Positions 59,201-64,000 of a stretch of DNA of 64,000 bases are shown here, one piece after another. The stretch covers positions 213,952-277,951 of the forward strand of contig JADPYG010000006.1 of the NCBI GenBank assembly GCA_017654735.1, read 5' to 3'. This stretch comes from Vishniacozyma victoriae. Taxonomy: Eukaryota; Basidiomycota; Tremellomycetes; Tremellales; Bulleribasidiaceae. The translations under genes and the position numbers were made by a program. Numbering within the stretch: position 1 is the first letter of the stretch; every line of letters starts with the position of its first letter. Below the pieces are notes generated by a model, which was not told the origin of the DNA, did no database searches, and saw only the letters and a list, made by a program, of their open reading frames with translations.

Positions 59201-61699
59201 TGTCGGTGGCTCGTCGACGATTCAAGAAATTACTCAATCGAGCTCAGGCGATTCAAAAGATTCAACACAATGCTCGTATCTATCTCCAATTACGAGACTG
59301 GCCATGGTGGTCGCTGTATGTCAAGGTCCGACCCTTGTTGGCAGCGACCAAGTCCGATTCGGCACTCGTCAAGAAACAGGCTGAACTCGCCATGGCGAAA
59401 GAAAGGGCCGAGAGGGATCAGGAAGAGAAGAGGAGATTGGAGGAATTAAAGGCGAATCTTGTTGCTGAAAAGGCCAAAGTCGAATTGGATCTGGAATCGG
59501 AACGGCAACTTGCTCGAGATAAGGATCTTATGCTTGAACGATCCAAAGGTCGAGAAGCGGAATTAATGGAAAAAATCGCCGAACTTGAAGATGATTTGAC
59601 AACCTTGGATGGGGAGAGGGAGGAAGCTGTCACTGCTGCTGAAGTTGCTAAACTCGCTCTTGCAAAGCTTCAGAATGAGATGGAACAACTTGTCAAGCAG
59701 GCTTCTATACTCGAAAAAGAATCGACCGCTTGGAGAGTGAGGGAAGCTGGATTATTGTCAGAGACAAAGGATCGAGCGTCTCAGCATACCAAGTTGGAGA
59801 ATGAGCGGACTGAGATGGTCAGGATTGTTGATCAGCTCAAGAGGGATTTGGGGCAGAAGGAAGAAGCGCTGAAGAGGGCGAAAGATAGGGGAGAGATGAA
59901 TGCTGCTGAGCTTGAAAAGAGGTTGCAGATGGAGAAAGGCAAAGCGTGAGTCACTTCCATGGTGATTGAGGCTGATGATAGTAATTCTACGACCGCTCAA
60001 ATATCCGATTTGCAAGACGATCTACGTAAATCCAAGGCTCAGCAGGATGAATTGAAGGAATCGATCAAACGACATGAAGCTACTATCGCCGCCAAACAGA
60101 AGGAAATCACTTCCCTAGAGACCGCCCGGACTACCGCTTCGAAAGCTCGAGACGCGCTTGATCAAGAGAAATCGGCACTGGGCTTCAAGATTGATGCTCT
60201 CAATCAGGAACTATCGACACGAGATAAAGAACGTCAAAAAGATACCTCGGCTCGACAAAAGTTGGAATCTGAACTAGATGGCTTGAGGAAGGTCATGGCT
60301 GCTAAATCTTCCGAAGATAGTAAACGACAAGAAGCCGATAAATCCCGTGAAGCGGAAATGACACGGCTTAGATCCCAAGTCGAGCAGGTCCAACAGGAAT
60401 TGGATGCTCAGCGAAAGAGGGAGCAACAAGTCGTTAGTAAAGTCCGAGAAGAGGTTCAACAGCTTCAACAACGGCATCAAGCTACAGATAAGGAACTCAA
60501 GTCTGCGAGGGCGGAGTTGAAGGATAAAGAAGCTCTACTTGGGCAATTGAGGCAGAGTACCTTCAAAGCTGAGGAAGCTGTGCGGCAGGTGGACGCTGAG
60601 CTGGCTTCGGTTAAAGCCAAGTTGGCTACTGCGGATGACAAGCTTCAGAAGGTCACTCGGTCACGAGATGTACGTTATTTCTATTGCGCTGATGGGATCA
60701 GCTGACGGATAGGAACTCGAGACGACCATGGCCAAGAAGCAGGAAGATTACGACGCACTTGAAGATGCTGTCCTCGACTTCGAGAGTGAAAAGGCAGAAT
60801 GGGCAGGTCGAATGCATACGGTCTCGCAACAGCTCACTGAGGAATCCGCAAAGCGACAACACTTTGAACGACAATTACATGATCAACAAGTCGAATTATC
60901 TCAACATCGAAACTTTATCGGTGAAGTCGAACGTGAACTTGCGAAAGCCGAGGGGGATATCAAAACTCGAGATGCCGAGATTGAGCTACTTCGATCAAGG
61001 GAAAACAAGACGATCGTCGAACATGTTTATGTTTTGGAGAATGCCAAAAAGATTGCCGAACGCGAGACTGCCAGTCAGATTTCCGAAAATACTCGACTCA
61101 ACAAGATCCTCAAGGGCATGGAAGCTACTAAATTCCGATTGCAGAGCGAACTTGACGATGCCAAGAAACAGGTAACGGAACTCAAGTCGAATCGAAGTAA
61201 ACAAGCTCGAGCGGCTCGAGCATCTTTATCAGCAGAGGAGAAGGATACGGTACATCTCCTTGCGGACGAGACGAGGGCTAGGCAAGTGGCTGAAGCGCGA
61301 GCGGCTGGATTAGATCAGGATCTTCAGGAATTAAGGAAGAAAATGTCGACGTCTCACTTATCGCCCAGTCGACCTTCTGCCGCTGAAATGAAGTATGCCA
61401 AGATGGAAGATGAGATCAATAGGTTTCATCAGGAACACGAAGCATTGTTGATGCGTAATAAACAGCTCGAAGGTGAATTATTGGAACTCCGACAACGACC
61501 ATCTGGATCACCACATCGAGCGGATCTATTGCGTGGACTTCAGCAATCTCATGAAGCTCTCGAGAAGGATATGTCGCATCAATATCGTCGATTAGGGGGG
61601 GAAGCCCCGTTGACGCCCTCGAGGAAGCAATCGACGTTGAGGGATGGGGAGAATAAGGATCCTACGTTGGACTTGCATGCTAAGTCTGTTAGGACATGA
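56227..61699 (+). CDS. Class II myosin heavy chain
   Basis: Twelve exons (56227-56309, 56430-56691, 56733-56743, 56792-56965, 57001-57497, 57533-57636, 57682-58046, 58089-58132, 58182-58231, 58267-59945, 59982-60669, 60713-61699) encode 1647 residues. The N-terminal SH3-like domain has [17 protein letters not shown]. The motor has [27 protein letters not shown] (P-loop, about 177), [15 protein letters not shown] (switch I), [17 protein letters not shown] (switch II/relay) and [19 protein letters not shown] (converter side). One or two IQ motifs (about 840) precede a long coiled coil to residue 1560 and a Ser/Pro tail with CDK sites. It drives actomyosin ring contraction. Loop 1 carries a Ser-rich insertion of about 60 residues. 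Exon 3 is 11 nt. Confidence 0.96.
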
Positions 61700-62093
61700 G
61701 AAGTGGAGGAGGAGGTATAGGACATTTGGATTTGATCTACGATATGATTATGATGACGACCGACTGTAAATTCTAGTGATGTATCCTGTTTCTGTGCTTA
61801 CATGAATTACCATGACGAATCTCGGGATATGGATGATCGACTACAAATTGGGGAACCGGCATGGCTCCATTATACGGCCGTCGGGGTAATTCCAATTAAC
61901 TGGGTAACTGGGTGAATCTAAGTGAATCTCAGGGTAAAAAGTGATTTAATAAGGTTAGATCGCTGATTAACTATTTCTCGGTCATAGGCTATAGGCTAAA
62001 GAGAGGCATAGTCGTTCCATATAGTAGTAGTAGTAGTCTGGATTCTTTGCATTGCATTGCCCATACCCATACCCATACTATATCGTTGCCACC
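61700..62093. other. Intergenic with short tandem repeats
   Basis: 394 bp. Direct reading shows (TAG)5 at 62022-62036 and (CCCATA)3 at about 62060-62077 just before the next start. No gene seen. Confidence 0.6.
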
Positions 62094-63046
62094 ATGTCAG
62101 AAACTATAGTACCAACATCAGATACAACATCACAATATACAAGCCCAACAGGTGGATTAGGTGGATGGGTTGGTAATCCAAATCCAACGGGACAAGGAAG
62201 GTTAGTTACTTCTGTCATCATCCTCTATTCAAAAGTGCTAAACGAGCAGCACTAAATCGACACTATACCTATTCACATTCCTCATTGTCCTAGTCATCCT
62301 CGCCGTCATATCTGCCGCTCTACTATTCAGGGCATACTACATCAGACGCCGATTCCGCCAGAGAATACAAACCGCCATAGCGAATGGGCAAGCATTACCT
62401 CCCGATGCACTTGCTGGTCTGGGAGTCATAAGGCCGACAGCGAGAAAGGGGGAGAAGGATGTTGGACCGATGCCAATTATGTGGGAAGCTACAATGTATA
62501 AGGATGAGATCGAGGAGGATGGGAGTAGGCGGGCTAGTATGATCGGGAAAGATCTGACGACGAATATCACTGAACAGGAGGTCGGTGATGGGGATGACTG
62601 GAGAGATCTCACGGTAAGCTCATGCTTCGCTGATCAAGTGATGCAAGACTGATATGTAGCCCGTCGGGATGATCTATTACCCAGCCGGCGAACCAAAAAC
62701 GTACCCACCCCCGCCCCAGCCCCCAGTGATGGGCGAACAAATGCCCCGTCGTCAAATGCTCCGATCCCTCTTCAGACCAGATAACTCCGACCCAATAGCT
62801 TACATCCGACAACAAGAGCTTAATCGCTTAAAAGCTGAAGAGGAAGTTAAATCGACGCAAATCTCATATCAGGTCCCGGACAAGGGGAGCGAGGTTGTTG
62901 TAGGGGTTATGATTGCTTTTCCGAGTCAGGAAGGGGGGAGCGAAAGATGGAGTGTGAAAAGTGGAGATATGGAAGAGGGGCAGCAAGTGCCGGATGTCTG
63001 TTTAGGAATTATGGAAGCTACGATAGGAGACAAGAAACGGAGATGA
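62094..63046 (+). CDS. Single-pass membrane protein, unknown function
   Basis: Three exons (62094-62200, 62250-62613, 62660-63046) encode 285 residues. A short Thr/Ser/Gly-rich, probably extracellular N-terminus (35 residues) lacks a signal peptide and precedes one strong TM helix (LYLFTFLIVLVILAVISAAL), followed by the positive cluster YYIRRRFRQRIQ, so the topology is N-out/C-in. The cytosolic part has GPMPIMWEATMYKDEIE, a Pro-rich stretch (PKTYPPPPQPPVMGEQMP) and a helical segment (YIRQQELNRLKAEEEVKS) then VVVGVMIAFPSQEG and DVCLGIMEATIGDK. The MWEA and VCLGI..AT blocks look conserved and resemble the tails of some fungal membrane E3-type proteins without the RING. Function unknown. Confidence 0.8.
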
Positions 63047-63252
63047 AAGTGAGGAGTCTGGAACCGACAGACTTGATGAAGAAGGCCGTAGACTTGTAAA
63101 AGGTAGAGTTGAGAAGAACACGGTATTGTACGGTATGTCTTGTCACCTTGAGGAGGTTATGTATCTCATATGACGAGTACAACTATACTAACAGTGATCT
63201 CGTAACTCAATTCCCTTCCAATTACCCATCTTTCCCGACCGCCATAATCGCC

Positions 63253-63833
63253 TCAATCACTATCGTCTTCAGTCATATCGATGACCTTCCTCGGCTCTTT
63301 CGAGGCACCATCGTTCATCCGGCTTACAGTCCGCTTCATCTCAATTATCTGTCGACTCTGTTCGCCTAGTTGTCTCTGATCATCAGAATACCATGAGATA
63401 CTGAAAGTGAACGCAGGGACTGACGCGTAGTAACCTCACTTCTTCACTCAAATCCTGTTGAGTATCCTGGTACTGACTGCCGCCATATGTGAATGCTTGG
63501 GTTGAACTCTCGCCCTGGGTACTAGTTCCCCCGAGACGCTTTGAAAAGTAACATCAATAACGTCAAATAATTCCAAGACGACTCTGGTGCGATACTATCC
63601 GTCAGCTCCAAACATCTTTACCAAAGGCAATTGGTGACCAACATTGAACCTGAACTCATGTAAGCTCCAATACGGGTCTGGTTCGATACTGGAGATGTCA
63701 GCACCCAATCCGCTGGCTTGAGCAGATGACTTACGTTGAATATGATGCGATGAAAAGGCTTGGCTTCGTCATGGAACTTGAAGCCCACACTCTTCTTCTT
63801 GACGTATGGCACCTGTGATATTGTGCTGTCCAT
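63253..63833 (-). CDS. Tentative multi-exon hypothetical protein near right edge
   Basis: The coding signal is clear but the splicing is not. Exon 63833-63735 reads MDSTISQVPYVKKKSVGFKF and continues HDEAKPFHRIIFN. Downstream pieces in other frames read EPDPYWSLHEFRFNVGHQLP, GGTSTQGESSTQAFTYGGSQ and, to the stop at 63253, QLGEQSRQIIEMKRTVSR then KVIDMTEDDSD. The pieces can be linked by GT-AG introns with CTGAC branches, but some would be only 23-27 nt, and a 24-nt GTGAGT...ACAG segment upstream of the ATG could add an earlier exon. The acidic end and coiled segment suggest a nuclear protein. No family recognised; the start and internal structure need transcript data. Confidence 0.45.
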
Positions 63834-63942
63834 CAGCAACAACACTCACGGTGATTGGTAAAAATAGTTGAGGCTTCTATACACATCATCATAATTTTAT
63901 GTTATACTCAACTCCCCGATAGCAGACTAAAAGTATGGTATA

Positions 63943-63958
63943 GTGTTCACGTGAACAC
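63943..63958. promoter_or_regulatory. Perfect 16-bp palindrome with CACGTG core
   Basis: GTGTTCACGTGAACAC is identical to its reverse complement. The centre CACGTG is an E-box, the established target of bHLH factors (Cbf1/Pho4/SREBP-like). It lies about 110 bp upstream of the tentative gene start at 63833. Confidence 0.7.
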
Positions 63959-64000
63959 AATGTATATACAGGTGGAAGCCTATTTGGTATGGCGCTTCGT

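Noticed and set aside
18862..61699. Mating-type (MAT) locus, suggested by a RhoGEF and a myosin
   Set aside because: Cryptococcus MAT carries GEF1 and MYO2, but no pheromone, receptor, STE20, STE12, RPL22, SXI or other MAT genes are here, and the two genes are 34 kb apart among unrelated loci.

Overview
This window is a gene-dense stretch of a basidiomycete nuclear genome, most likely a tremellomycete yeast (Cryptococcus/Kwoniella type). The reasons are: nearly every gene is cut by many short introns (mostly 34-50 nt) with GT(A/G)NGT donors, a CTGAC/CTGAT/CTAAC branch sequence close to the acceptor, and very small exons; and the proteins (Clr4-type methyltransferase, Rim101, a Usv101-like factor, inositol oxygenase, Dhh1) are a typical set for that group. 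No transposon, tRNA, rRNA or CRISPR array was recognised. Exon models were built by hand from splice signals. For almost all genes the summed exon length is a multiple of three, and the joined protein restores a family motif.

Layout, left to right. A partial Rossmann-type gene (left edge, -) is divergent from SER1 (+). Then come a Lys-rich hypothetical (-), divergent from TAF5 (+), a membrane-anchored GH9 endoglucanase (+), a tiny Cys-rich protein (+) convergent with RPR2 (-), the Clr4-type SET methyltransferase (+, 14 exons), MED21 (-) divergent from BUB2 (+), a DH-PH RhoGEF (-), inositol oxygenase (+), a disordered hypothetical (+), RIM101 (+), RTT109 (+), a four-TM SUR7/PalI-like protein (+), an acidic hypothetical (+), asparagine synthetase (+), an 11-exon hypothetical (-), a Usv101-like zinc-finger factor (-), a possible SAC3-like protein (-), a second pre-SET/SET methyltransferase (-), a GPI-anchored Ser-rich protein (+), a mitochondrial repeat protein (+), a CCCH protein (-), DHH1 (-) divergent from a myosin II heavy chain (+), a single-pass membrane protein (+) and a tentative gene at the right edge (-).

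The genes are mostly unrelated housekeeping and regulatory loci. Themes that recur are chromatin and transcription (two SET enzymes, Rtt109, TAF5, Med21), cytokinesis and mitotic exit (Bub2, RhoGEF, myosin II) and stress/pH/capsule-type regulators (Rim101, Usv101-like, Dhh1). The most striking signals are a 3-nt exon (AAC, 15650-15652) that supplies the Asn of the SET-domain GN..RF..NH motif, and a perfect 19-bp inverted repeat inside an intron of RIM101 that holds two back-to-back copies of the Rim101/PacC target GCCAAG, next to a cluster of four more such sites upstream of the gene.
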